Below are positions 55,561-64,000 of a stretch of DNA of 64,000 nucleotides, piece by piece. Below the pieces are notes generated by a model. That model ran no database searches, was not told the origin of the DNA, and saw nothing but the letters and a program-made list of their open reading frames with translations. Each line of letters starts with the position of its first letter. The first letter of the stretch is position 1. Where the stretch lies: assembly GCA_963662175.1 (NCBI GenBank), contig OY759214.1, forward strand, positions 10,540,001 through 10,604,000. Reading direction: 5' to 3'. Source of the DNA: Aradus depressus (lineage: Eukaryota > Arthropoda > Insecta > Hemiptera > Aradidae). The translations under genes were made by a program, and so were the position numbers.

Positions 55561-56011
55561 TTTCTAGTTGTTCTCGGTTCGTGCGAAAATGTCACAGGAT
55601 GAGAGTTGGTATCAATATGTATGATTCTCACTCAGAAAAATTGTCTTAGTTCATAATTAAACCTGAAGTTAGATGTTGAAAATATTATAACTTGAGCTAG
55701 AAGCTGCTTCTAAGGTATTGAACCTTAGTTTCTTGAGACAACACAAGAGAAGAGATCCGAGGTGAAGATGTGGATGCTATTTGAGGAAGTGCTGACACAC
55801 CATGACCCTTCTAAGTTGGGGTATCTTCTGTTTAGGGTCCACCCTTGTGGCCCTTAACAGCCCTCGTGACAGAGGGCTGTCCAGGGCTCATCTCACTGTC
55901 AAACCCACAAACCTCTAAACCCTAATCCAACTCTTTTTATTTTTTTTTCTGGACTTGGCTGTTGATAGGGCAACATCGTTAAAACAATACCAGTAATAAA
56001 AAGTCGTCGGT
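55561..56011. other. No supported gene
   Basis: Mixed sequence; 55830-55920 is GC-richer with GGCCCTTAACAGCCCTCGTG and CAGGGCTCATCTCACTGTCA. No domain. Confidence 0.4.
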
Positions 56012-56290
56012 GAATCACCGGCAATGTACTTCCCCAGCACGAATTAACCAACTAAGTTTTCACTCTCCCTCCAACACTAATCGACCTTTTTAATCAATAG
56101 CTTATTTAGATAAGAACTTCTGATTCCTCATGCTAAATTTGGTGTGACACATTCAATCATCGGCCATTATAAGATTTTTCAGTTGATCCCCCACTTTGAT
56201 CCCTTCAGCCAAGTTCACGGAAAATTAATATGTGTCGTTCTTACAGTTAAATTTTATATTTAAATTTAAAAAAACTCATAAAGATAACAC
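56012..56290 (+). repeat. Modular TACTTCCCCAGC-type repeat, 5' half
   Basis: GTCGGTGAATCACCGGCAAT, TACTTCCCCAGCACGAATTA, CACTCTCCCTCC, then a decayed module (CATTCAATCATCGGCCATTA). This is the best-preserved 5' boundary in the window. Confidence 0.8.
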
Positions 56291-56490
56291 ATATTAATTT
56301 TCCGAGAAATCGGTAGAAAGGAAGGGGGACTAGAGAAGTGGGCTCGACACAAAATTTAATATGATTCACAAGCCACCATGTGAGTTTTAGCACAAACGGT
56401 CGAATGGAGAAGCGAAAAAAGAATAGATTAAATTGTGCTGGGGAAGTAGGTACATAACAAGTGATTCATCATCGAAATTTTTCTTTATGA
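56291..56490 (-). repeat. Modular repeat, 5' half, opposite orientation
   Basis: Facing the copy at 56012-56290: GAAATCGGTAGAAAGGAAGG, GTTTTAGCACAAACGGTCGA, and the terminus AAATTGTGCTGGGGAAGTAG, next to CAAGTGATTCATCATCGAAA. Confidence 0.7.
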
Positions 56491-56537
56491 GCCTTTCTGA
56501 GAGCCTAATAATTAATTAGTCATAGTAACAAAATATC

Positions 56538-56708
56538 TTGTCTTCCCACTGTTTTATTTCCGATCAGAATCGGCTTTCAAAGCAACTGCATCATCATCAG
56601 TGGCACATCACTCGCACATTATGGAGCCTAAAGAGACCCTGCGAGACACTGATGATGACGCAGTTGCGTTCAAAGCCGTTTCTGGTAATAAAGCGATGAG
56701 AGGACGAC
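56538..56708. mobile_element. Foldback element, copy 2
   Basis: TTGTCTTCCCACTGTTTTAT ... CAAAGCAACTGCATCATCAT and its inverted counterpart ATGATGACGCAGTTGCGTTC ... AATAAAGCGATGAGAGGAC. Same family as 53737-53886, with similar right flanks (AAATTTCGTCCCACAACAT and AAATCTCGCTCCACAATAT), so the element extends beyond the palindrome. Confidence 0.78.
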
Positions 56709-56759
56709 GTACTTTGTATCCACGAGAAATCTCGCTCCACAATATTTTATCACATATAA

Positions 56760-57082
56760 ATTAATTAGTCAATCACGGTATTTAGTTAACTAATAAATTA
56801 ATTAGTCAACTCCTTTTTGATCCAGGCCATTGGCTGTAATTAGTAACATCAATCAAAGTATACAAGCTGTTGACTTACGGACTTGAGAAGTCAACTTGGC
56901 CAATACCGATTTAAGTTAAACAGCAAACCTTTGGCATTAGGACTTGACCAATTGACATAGAACTTTGGGTTTAGGATTAGGATTAGGGTTATAGATGCTC
57001 AACATCGAGGTCATAAGCATCTAAATAGTTTGAGATGTTATTTTTTTATTATTTTTTTTAAAGCATTATTGTATACTTTTTC
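56760..57082. other. No supported gene
   Basis: Contains short inverted and direct repeats (TAGTCAA and TTAATTAGTCAA) and TTAGGATTAGGATTAGGGTT at 56975-56993. No gene. Confidence 0.4.
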
Positions 57083-57830
57083 TTATTTTGCTTGCATTAT
57101 AGCTCGTCCATTAGCTTTGTATCTCCAAAGAAGTCTATAGTTCTCTGGAGTGCCTCTCGGTGGTTGCCCAGGGCTGCTGGCAGTGCTCTGGTGATGCCTC
57201 TCTTGGCCAGCTCCTCCTGATAGAGTGCACACTCCTCCAGGATGTGCCGCACCGACAGCTCCTCTGGTTGTCCAGGGCTGCTGGTAGTGCTCTGGTGATG
57301 CCTCTCCTGGCCAGCTCCTCCTGATAGAGTGGACACTCCTCCAGGATGTGCCGCACCGACAGCTCCTCTGGTTGTCCAGGGCTGCTGGTAGTGCTCTGGT
57401 GATGCCTCTCCTGGCCAGCTCCTCCTGATAGAGTGGACACTCCTCCAGGATGTGCCGCACCGACAGCTCCTCCTCACACACTTCACACTTCCTGGCTTCC
57501 TCTCTTCTTATCAGGTGGCCGTGGCTCAGCCGACTGTGACCCACTCTTAGCCTCATCACTGCCACCTCTTCTTGTCGGTTATCCCTTACGGATGTTTTCC
57601 ATGGTTCCACCCCTTTTTTGATGTATTTCAAATTTGTTGTAGTCGTCAACTTCGTTCCACATGTTGGTCCAACCCAGTTTTAACCTTACCGTGTAGTATC
57701 TTTTTGAGATCCGATTTTGTAAAAATCTCTTTTCATTCAGCAGCTGAATTAGTACTTTGGTAAAACCACGATCGAATAGAACAGACTCATTATTCAATTT
57801 CATTGCACTATAAAGGCGAAAACTAAACAT
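57083..57830 (-). pseudogene. Jockey-like LINE C-terminal relic with internal 104-bp triplication
   Basis: Minus frame from about 57649 reads KTSVRDNRQEEVAVMRLRVG then HSRLSHGHLIRREE, CEVC and LSVRHILEECPLYQEEL: the LINE segment leading to the CxxC...HxxxxC motif. The motif region is then repeated three times in 104-bp steps (57169-57480), each step changing the frame because 104 is not a multiple of three. The last copy, in the frame of 57097, reaches the natural-looking end (FFGDTKLMDEL then stop). Upstream (57650-57830) the frame shifts again. Homologous to 55293-55490. Confidence 0.82.
57169..57480 (-). repeat. 104-bp tandem triplication
   Basis: CAGGGCTGCTGGNAGTGCTC starts at 57169, 57273 and 57377, exactly 104 bp apart. 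The second and third copies are nearly identical; the first differs at a few positions. Confidence 0.97.
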
Positions 57831-57944
57831 CAGATAACTAGGAAAGTTATTTGATCATATCAAATAGGTTCGATGATCTGGGTAGACTTTCTATTATTTA
57901 TAAACAGTATGGCTTAATAATGTTCCTCTGAAACACGACAAAGA

Positions 57945-58440
57945 CATACGATACTTAAGACCCTACTTTGACAGACGACTGACTTGGAATAAACATGTTA
58001 CGCAGATTTGACAGACAATGAAATGACGATTTGGACTGATCAAAAGACTACTAGAGAAGCGATCTCAACTTCGTCTCAAACACAAACTGATCGTCCACAA
58101 GAACGTCAGACATACTTGGACGAACGGCGTTCAGTTCTGGGGTTCTGCTAAGCTCTCAAACACGAATTCTTTTAATGTGAAATTCTAAATAAATTTTTTC
58201 GGACAATTAAACGATGACCATATTATGTTTCAAACATGACACTAGATCATCTCACTCTTACACGAAGTCACACAATAGCTATGTACAAATCTATACAAGT
58301 TCATGTCGCACCAGAACACACAAGTGGAAGCAATGTCGGTCCTCTCCTTGCCGGGCAACCCTCGTTGGCCGCGTGACCTTCTGCCTGAGAAGGACCGGCG
58401 GTGGTTCTGACCAGCCACTTCATCAAGGGACTCAAGTGAC
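57945..58440 (+). pseudogene. Jockey-like LINE reverse transcriptase 3' relic
   Basis: Plus frames (with stops) read YFDRRLTWNKHVTQI, then GLIKRLLEKRSQLRLKHKLI, then TWTNGVQFWGSAKLSN, the familiar thumb-region series of Jockey reverse transcriptases (LDxRLTWxxHI ... YKxxLxPxWxYGxxLWG). Further on, NPRWPRDLLPEKDRRW may be the last part. Frameshifts and stops make it dead. Its orientation is opposite to the relic at 57.1-57.8 kb. Confidence 0.72.
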
Positions 58441-58869
58441 TCACCTATAGCTTATCCATATTTCCTTATTATGACAGAGAAGTCACCTCCTTTCGTGGTT
58501 ATCCGTGTCACCTTATGTGACACGCAACCCATCGCAGCCTCCGCTCACTACTCTGGCCCGAGAGCGACTTAACCTTCCGTCCATCTGTATCAGGTTATGT
58601 AACCCGATTATGATAACCACTAAGTGGCACGAAGCAAAAGCGAAATAACCTATCTTCGTGGTTATCCATGTCAGGTTATAATACTCAATTATTAAGTTGC
58701 ACACACCCTGAGCTAATCATTCTCACCAGAGTGAAACAGGACCGAGGTAACCTCCGCATAAGGTTATGTGACCAGGTTAAGTTAACCGGGCCTCCGTCGA
58801 AGCACTATCTGCTACAAAGACGCAAAAGCTTTATCCGTGTCAGGTTACGTTACTACGTATACCTACTAT
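58441..58869. other. Region with diverged GTCAGGTTA repeats
   Basis: Recurrent motifs CGTGGTTATCCGTGTCACC, GTATCAGGTTATGTAACC, CGTGGTTATCCATGTCAGG and ATCCGTGTCAGGTTACGTT at irregular spacing. No gene or known element recognised. Confidence 0.4.
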
Positions 58870-59210
58870 GGAGGGCGCCGGTAGCTCAGTGGTATGCGTG
58901 CTTGCCTTCTGAGCTCAAGACCGTGGGTTCGAAACCCGGCCGAAGCCTTTACTTTATTTTATCTGGTAGGTAAAATAAACTTAAGCACGCCGTCCTTAGG
59001 ACGGGACGTTAAGCGATGGCCCCGAGCCTGCATGATGTCAGGTACTCGTTAAAGACCCCTGCCCTAGATGAATAAAAATTTAGGTTAGGCAAAATTTAGG
59101 ACTCTCACAGTGGAGTCGGGCTCATGTCTACCAGAGTGACGAAAGAGCGCATTGGTAGTAGGCGATATGACCTCGTAGTTAAAGCCCGGACATGAGTCAT
59201 AATAACTAAC
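58870..59210 (+). mobile_element. SINE, full length, with 12-bp TSD
   Basis: Intact plus-strand copy: head GAGGGCGCCGGTAGCTCAGT, GGTTCGAAACCC, core CGTCCTTAGGACGGGACGTT, tail module, ending TCATAATAACTAAC. TATACCTACTAT flanks it at 58858-58869 and 59211-59222, the target-site duplication. It carries the non-TTAGG tail type. Confidence 0.96.
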
Positions 59211-59222
59211 TATACCTACTAT

Positions 59223-59549
59223 AAAAATAATTCTAGGTATCAATGTAAAACAAAATTGGCTGAAATTGGTAGAGCAAGAAGGGCTCAAAGACTTGAACAG
59301 TAACCAACATTTATTTTGGAGATTTATTCCACCTACTATATCAACAAGTTGGTTCAATATGTTGATAACGATGACATAAGAAACAGACTATTCATCTCGG
59401 GGGCTAGGAAATGGAGCAGACATCAAGTCAGTGGCCCAGTCTCACAACTCATCCATCATAGGAAACAAAACATTGCACTGCCTCCCTCAAAATATAAATA
59501 CGTTTCCATGTTTACTTCAATGAGGATACATTTTTTTCTTTTATTTTCA
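59223..59549. other. No supported gene
   Basis: The ORF at 59316-59567 has no recognised domain. Confidence 0.4.
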
Positions 59550-60190
59550 CGGCCATACGAAGTATAGGGGAAGTTATGTAATCGGTCAAAACTTTGATGA
59601 GGAGTTTTCAACGGAATTTCATGATTTTCCACCTCCAGATTCCAAATATAAGAAAAAAAAATCTGTGGGATAACTCCCGATAGAATGAAAGTATCGACAT
59701 GAAATTCTAAATATGAAATCAGAACCTTCTAACGACGACAACTATTGTTTTTCAGCAAAATCGACCAAAGGGGAAGGGGAGGTTAGGGGGAAGGCTCAAC
59801 ATAAAAGCTCTAATAACTACCGACAGTATGAATGTAACTGTAACGAGACAAAATGTTATATCAAAACACCATAAGAACGGACACATCAATTGTCAGCGGA
59901 TTCGGCAAAAAGGAAGAGGTGGATCAGAGCGGGGCTCAACTCATAATCCCAAATAACTGCAGTTGTAATGAATGCATCGAGATAAAATTTCATATTTAAA
60001 GTCAAAACTCAATGAGGACATAACCTGTCAAATTTCAGCGATATCGACCGAGAGTTCAGGCAAGGGTATTCAATTCAAAAACTCTAATAACTGCCAATGT
60101 TATGAATTTATCAACAAACGGTGGACTGGTTTTGGAGAGGGAGCGAAAAGTTAATTGATTAATTCGTTCTGGGGAAGGAGATTGCTGGTG
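59550..60190 (-). repeat. Modular TACTTCCCCAGC-type repeat, near full length
   Basis: The best complete copy, minus orientation, about 640 bp. Left (3') end CATACGAAGTATAGGGGAAG then GTTATGTAATCGG. Three modules each with ACTGC(C/A)...GTAATGAATG, purine tracts GGGGAAGGGGAGG, and the 5' terminus (read on the minus strand) CTCCTTCCCCAGAACGAATT at about 60182, next to GCTGGTGATTCACCGATGA. Confidence 0.82.
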
Positions 60191-60880
60191 ATTCACCGAT
60201 GACTTTTTTTTTTTATTTTACAACATTTTGTAAGATAAGATAAAAATAATCTGAGTACAAGTACCAGAGCGTCATTACAAAATGATGGCTATTTTTAAAT
60301 GTTTACATTGAGTTATAATAAATACTGATATGCATCCACAATACGAGAGAGGAATGGACAATTTTCTCTCATGTCAATGTCAATATTTTGTTCTGTTGAT
60401 ACAAATTAGTAAAGGTTGCGGGCCAGATTTGGAAAAAAAAACAATATTTCACTAATGAATAGAAAAATATTGAAGGTTGAAACGCAGTGGTTCAAGTTGC
60501 TTTTCCAATGTCTCAGAAAGTGTAAAAAAACACGGATAGATTCTCTGTCGGGTAAAGTTACAAACGGATTCTACTGCGAGTATCTGCCTGGTAGAGATGC
60601 AGATTCTGTAGCGAGCATCTGTCGAGTAGAGTTACAGACAGATTCACCGGCGAGTCTGCTTGGTTGGCATGCATTCCAGCGATCTGTCGGGCAGAGTTAC
60701 AAACTTGAGTCTCTGTACCTCTACTTGACAGATTCTTCTTTGGAGAATGTCAACAGTTTCTCCAGCGAGGGGCAGTAATGAGGGAATAAAAAGTCGCTAT
60801 ATGCAAATAATATGAAGATGGCTGATGTAATGAGAAGTGATTATTTCGCAGGATGTCAAAAATAAGGTAGTCTGACCTCT
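60191..60880. other. Unrecognised region with weak internal repeat
   Basis: 60416-60778 is open for 120 codons with no recognised domain. 60538-60710 contains imperfect repeats of GATTCTGTAGCGAGCATCTG and GTCGGGTAAAGTTACAAAC at about 35-45 bp spacing. Confidence 0.4.
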
Positions 60881-61580
60881 CACAGATTTTTTATTTAAGT
60901 AAGCTAGCCGGCTTTCGAGGTTTCCCTCATCATCAGGCAGTCTACAAAAGAACCATCCTTAATATGTAATATAAATAGCAAATAAATAATTAAAAACACA
61001 ATTTTTGATAAAACATACCTGATAAAAAATTTGAATAAACTAAATAATAAAAATAAATAAATAAAAATCTACAACAAACATTAACAATTTAAAATATCAT
61101 GGATGGGGACAGACGAGTTATTCCTGTCCACCATCTGAGTCACAACTGGGAGAACGGTGTACGTGAGACTGGACAAACCTCCCATCCCCTCTCTAGAGTT
61201 GAGGAGGGGGGACTCTCTCTTCCTCCTTTCCAATTTGATTGCGATACTTTCCAATGTATCCATCTTTCTACCTTTTTGGACATGATGCAGTAATGAGACT
61301 GAACCGGCCTCATGTCCTGTGTTCTGGAGGTGTTGGAAAAATTCAGAGTCGCCCCTCCTCAAATGCTCCCTCACTCTAGTCCTCAGCTTCCGGCCCGTCT
61401 GCCCAAGATAAAAACATTCACAGTCTTTACAAGTAATCCTGTACACGCCGGATTTGTCAGGGAGGTCCACACGATCTTTGGTTTTTGAGAGCATCCCCTT
61501 AAGAGAAGTCCTACTTTTGAAACCCACATTCACGTCATCTCCCTTTATTATCCGAGATAATTTCTCAGAGAGTCTGGGGA
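60881..61580 (-). pseudogene. Penelope-like element (PLE), 3' part with GIY-YIG endonuclease
   Basis: Minus frame open from about 61580 to the stop at 61081 (no internal stop), with no ATG at its upstream end because the copy is truncated. Order: SEKLSRIIKGDD then KSRTSLKGMLSKTKD (the linker that follows the reverse transcriptase in PLEs), GVYRITCKDCECFYLGQTGR (GIY and YIG strands with the PLE-specific CxxC), KLRTRVREH (conserved arginine helix) and DTLESIAIKLE (glutamate helix). The nuclease domain is thus complete, but the reverse transcriptase is cut away by a SINE junction at 61580/61581. Downstream on the minus strand (60936-60912) is CTGATGATGAGGGAAACCTC followed by GAAAG, hammerhead-like. 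Potentially recent: about 165 codons without a stop. Confidence 0.85.
60912..60936 (-). other. Hammerhead-like core in PLE 3' region
   Basis: CTGATGA, short stem GAGG/CCTC closed by a GAAA tetraloop, then GAAAG. It lies about 145 bp after the PLE stop codon. Stem I and the cleavage site were not established. Confidence 0.5.
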
Positions 61581-61813
61581 GGCCATCCTTCGGATGGGAC
61601 GTTAAGCGATGGTCCCGAGCCTGTACGATGTCAGGTACTCGTTAAAGACCCCTACCCTAGGTGAATAAAAAAATTTAGGGTAGGCAAAATTTAGGACTTC
61701 CACAGTAGAGTCGGGCTCATGTCCACCAGAGTGACGAAAGAGCGCTCTGGTAGTAGGCAATATGACCTCGTCGTTAAAGCCCGGGCATGAGTCATAAAAC
61801 CTAACCTAACCTA
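61581..61813 (+). mobile_element. SINE, 5' truncated, (CCTAA) tail
   Basis: Starts inside the core (CATCCTTCGGATGGGACGTT) and runs through the complete tail module to CATAAAACCTAACCTAACC. It abuts the PLE fragment precisely. Confidence 0.92.
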
Positions 61814-62426
61814 CAGTGGGATGTCGCTTGATAGCCCCGGGTGATCGAGGACACACCCAGCTCTCGCTTGTATGGATTATATTCCTACTGCTTGTTTATG
61901 GGTTTGTGCGCTCGTGTATGCAGCTATTCAGTTTTCCCTTGAGGGAAATATCCGTCATAAAATCAAGGAAGTTCTTGCATTTTCATATGTGGTAGATGTC
62001 TTTCAAGAATCAAAACATACAAGAGAACACAAACAAAATTTACATTAATAATGAAAATTCAAAGACAGTAAAAGATGAGCAGGAAAGAATAACTGATGGA
62101 AGAAAAAAGGGAAAGGAAAGAAGAAATTGTAGATATACAAAAGATAAAAGGAAATTCTTCAGAGAGAAAAAGTTATTGTTATGGAGGTAAACAATACTGT
62201 GTTTACCTTAGGGTAAGGTATAAAAGGTTGGAGGGGAAACTGACAGGTGTCATGGTAACAGCATGGTCCTTACCGGGAACAAGGGCTGCTAATAGGACCT
62301 TAACATGCCATCTATTAGCCAAGGCAAGAGCATGTATCCTTCTTCAAGGCTGCAACTCATCTCGGCTGCCACTGCGTAAGTCGTAGAAAGCCAAAAAAGG
62401 AGTCAATCCATAGGGAATTACAGATC
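61814..62426. other. No supported gene
   Basis: Starts CAGTGGGATGTCGCTTGATA, which resembles a pogo-type end but has no partner. ORFs at 61996-62386 are lysine-rich or without a domain. Confidence 0.4.
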
Positions 62427-62640
62427 CAGGCCGAGGCTTGAGCACGCCGTCTTTCAGGAGTGTCGTTAAGTGACGGCCTCGTTAAAGACCCCCTAACTTA
62501 GGTGCATAAACCTAGGTTGGCAAAATTTAGGACTCCCATTGTAGAATCGGACTCATATCCACAACGTGAAGACAGAGTGCTCTGGTAGTAGGCGATATGA
62601 CCTCGTAGTTAAAGCCCGACCATGAGTCACAATAACTAAC
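62427..62640 (+). mobile_element. SINE, 5' truncated
   Basis: CCAGGCCGAGGCTTGAGCAC, shortened core (GTCTTTCAGGAGTGTCGTTA), tail module GCTCTGGTAGTAGGCGATAT, ending GTCACAATAACTAAC. Confidence 0.88.
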
Positions 62641-62772
62641 TTTTTATCGTTCCAGAGCAAATAACAAAAAATTGGTGCTTTCCTGGACGTATCTTTACAA
62701 GCTTAAACCCTTCCGACCTCGTGCATATTGTTGAGTATTTCGCCGTTCGTTAAGACAGCTGTTTCCTCCTGC

Positions 62773-63235
62773 CATCGTCGGTGAATAACTGACAATATAC
62801 TTCCCCAGGACGAATTAATCAATTAACCTTGAGCTCCCCCTCCCAATCCAGTCGGCCGTTTGGGCAAACAATCAATAGATAAGCTTTCTGAATCCTTACA
62901 CTCAATTTTATATCGATAAATTCATTTTATCGACATTTATTAAAGTTTTTGAGTTCAACTCCTTCCGATTTCCCCCTTTCCTTCGATCGATTCCGCTGGA
63001 AATTTGTCACCATGGTGTTTTCAATTTACATATGAAACGTTATGGCTATACATTCATTGCAACGATAGTTATTAAAGTTTTTAAAGCCTCCCCTTCAAAT
63101 CCCTCCCTTCTTTTTGGCCAATTTGTCTGAAAATAAATAGGTGTCGTCCTCGAGGCTTTGTGAATATACTTATAAAATTTAGCGTATATACATTCATTTT
63201 ATCGTTATCGTGTTTACACGAACGGATAGACTTTT
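62773..63235 (+). repeat. Modular TACTTCCCCAGC-type repeat, 5' and middle modules
   Basis: GTCGGTGAATAACTGACAAT, TACTTCCCCAGGACGAATTA (5' terminus), three modules (GATAAATTCATTTTATCGAC; GATTCCGCTGGAAATTTG; GGTGTCGTCCTCGAGGC). It ends before the GAAATTCCGTTG region. Confidence 0.8.
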
Positions 63236-63502
63236 TTAAAAATAATTAATAAGATGTATCAGTCCAATAGAATTTATTTTATCCACAACTAGTTTCGTCA
63301 GTCAAGCCGACATCAACAGATGGTGAATCTAAACGTACATAAACCAATATAGTCTATAATTTGCGTTTTAATTAAAAATATTTAAACTATTTGCATTGTT
63401 GTGTTTTTTTTTTTTAATTTTAACCCTCAAATGGTAAGGTGGGGTATTTTTGGAGCCCAAACGTTGTTTACTTTACGTACCTTCTACGGAACTCGTCTCA
63501 AG
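63236..63502. other. AT-rich, no gene
   Basis: AT-rich with a T-run. GACTGACGAAACTAGTTGTG (minus strand, about 63310-63280) is weakly like the PLE terminal motif. It ends in the polypyrimidine-poor acceptor proposed for 63503. Confidence 0.35.
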
Positions 63503-63570
63503 GTCACAAAAGCAGAAGGGATCCTACCTCGCAGTCTTCGTCTAGCATCCAGACCGACCGGAAGTCTCAG
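63503..63570 (+). CDS. Possible internal exon, serine/lysine-rich, unknown protein
   Basis: A 68-bp stretch between CTCAAG|GT and a strong donor CTCAG|GTAAGC. In the open frame it reads HKSRRDPTSQSSSSIQTDRK followed by SQ, a polar, phosphorylation-like low-complexity sequence. The frame is 5' phase 1 and 3' phase 0. It is GC-richer than its surroundings. I do not recognise the protein and the upstream polypyrimidine tract is weak; it could equally be chance. If real, it belongs to a plus-strand gene with its other exons outside the window. Confidence 0.28.
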
Positions 63571-63780
63571 GTAAGCTCCCCCTTCTTCTCAATTTCGTTT
63601 GCAATTCACGTGTCCGACTCTGGGGTCGCCGCAGACCACCTTACCGTTTGCATATATTTTTTTACCTTCACTTACCTAAAATTTTCATCTCAAGGATTTA
63701 TTTTTGTTATGTAAAAAACTAATTTGTTTTCTGTAATAAAATAATATAATAAATATAACAATTCAATTTTATTTTTTGGG
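63571..63780. other. No supported gene
   Basis: Mixed then AT-rich sequence up to the piggyBac relic. Confidence 0.4.
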
Positions 63781-64000
63781 AGGAATACCCTCGGCGAAGA
63801 AATTGAAAAAATTGAGAGATTTACATATGCCGGCTCAATACGTACTGCGACTCACCAACTCGTGGAAAGGAACCAATAGAAATATAACAGCAGATAACTG
63901 GTTCTCTTCGTACGAATTAACTGGAGAACTCCAGAAAAATAAACTGTAGAAACATTACGGAAAAACAAACCGGAGATTCCTCCGATGATACTAGCTCGCG
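63781..64000 (+). pseudogene. piggyBac-like transposase relic, runs off window
   Basis: Plus frame from 63827 reads YVLRLTNSWKGTNRNITADN then WFSSYELTGELQKNKL and stops at 63947. A one-base-shifted frame then continues VETLRKNKPEIPPMILAR to the window end. The series GTxRNxTxDNWFTSxxL ... L(K)KxxLTxxGTxRKNKxEIP is the conserved DDE-region block of piggyBac (PGBD-type) transposases, including the catalytic aspartate in TADNWF. The frameshift at about 63945 shows it is a pseudogene, at least here. The rest lies right of 64000. Confidence 0.8.

Noticed and set aside
57433..57763. Plus-strand ORFs over the LINE relic
   Set aside because: Antisense to the LINE cysteine-motif frames.
34946..59212. 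True tRNA genes at the GGTAGCTCAGTGGTA/GGTTCGAAACCC sites
   Set aside because: Each is followed by the same ~270-bp body and several have target duplications, so they are SINE heads; no complete cloverleaf with a 7-bp acceptor stem was seen.

Overview
This is a eukaryotic, AT-rich, intron- and repeat-dominated window, almost certainly from an arthropod and probably an insect; I cannot name the species. The evidence is two spliced exons of a metazoan two-pore-domain potassium channel, Penelope-like, Jockey-like, mariner, pogo and piggyBac remnants, a tRNA-derived SINE family, and SINE tails of the arthropod telomere type (CCTAA)n. There is no bacterial gene structure. Apart from the channel exons and one weak candidate exon near the right edge, I see no host coding sequence.

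Layout. 1-12.6 kb: two minus-strand exons of a K2P channel (12234-12374, then 1313-1485) separated by a 10.7 kb intron. The intron is filled with SINEs, a MITE, a Penelope-like (PLE) endonuclease relic, a foldback element with a minisatellite, a LINE RNase H relic split by a SINE, and a frameshifted mariner relic. The splice junction falls inside the GYG codon of the first pore loop and rebuilds TTIGYG exactly. 12.6-14.7 kb: old dispersed repeats and a GC-richer islet.

14.7-32.9 kb is one composite satellite locus, the most unusual part of the window. It is built from three nested tandem arrays. The first is a 66-bp unit made of two 33-bp halves, each resembling the inverted head motif of the element. 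The second is a unit of about 143 bp carrying C-tracts, hence G-quadruplex potential on the minus strand. The third is a 441-bp unit that looks like a decayed, tandemly amplified copy of the SINE found elsewhere in the window. Blocks are framed by a recurrent head (TACCCGGCGTTGCCCGGG) and a recurrent tail (GTTTCAGCTTTATTAATA). A segment of about 5.2-5.6 kb is tandemly duplicated almost identically. Long ORFs here follow from periods divisible by three.

33-64 kb is accessory DNA: about fifteen more SINE copies or fragments (three of the SINEs in the window have clear target-site duplications), a 613-bp long-TIR MITE nested in a SINE, many decayed copies of a modular repeat with TACTTCCCCAGC ends, several foldback elements, two PLE-related structures, LINE C-terminal relics (one with a 104-bp triplication that breaks the frame), an internally deleted pogo-like element, and a piggyBac transposase relic running off the right edge. 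The motif CTGANGA, a stem, then GAAA (hammerhead-like core) recurs in several of the PLE-related pieces.
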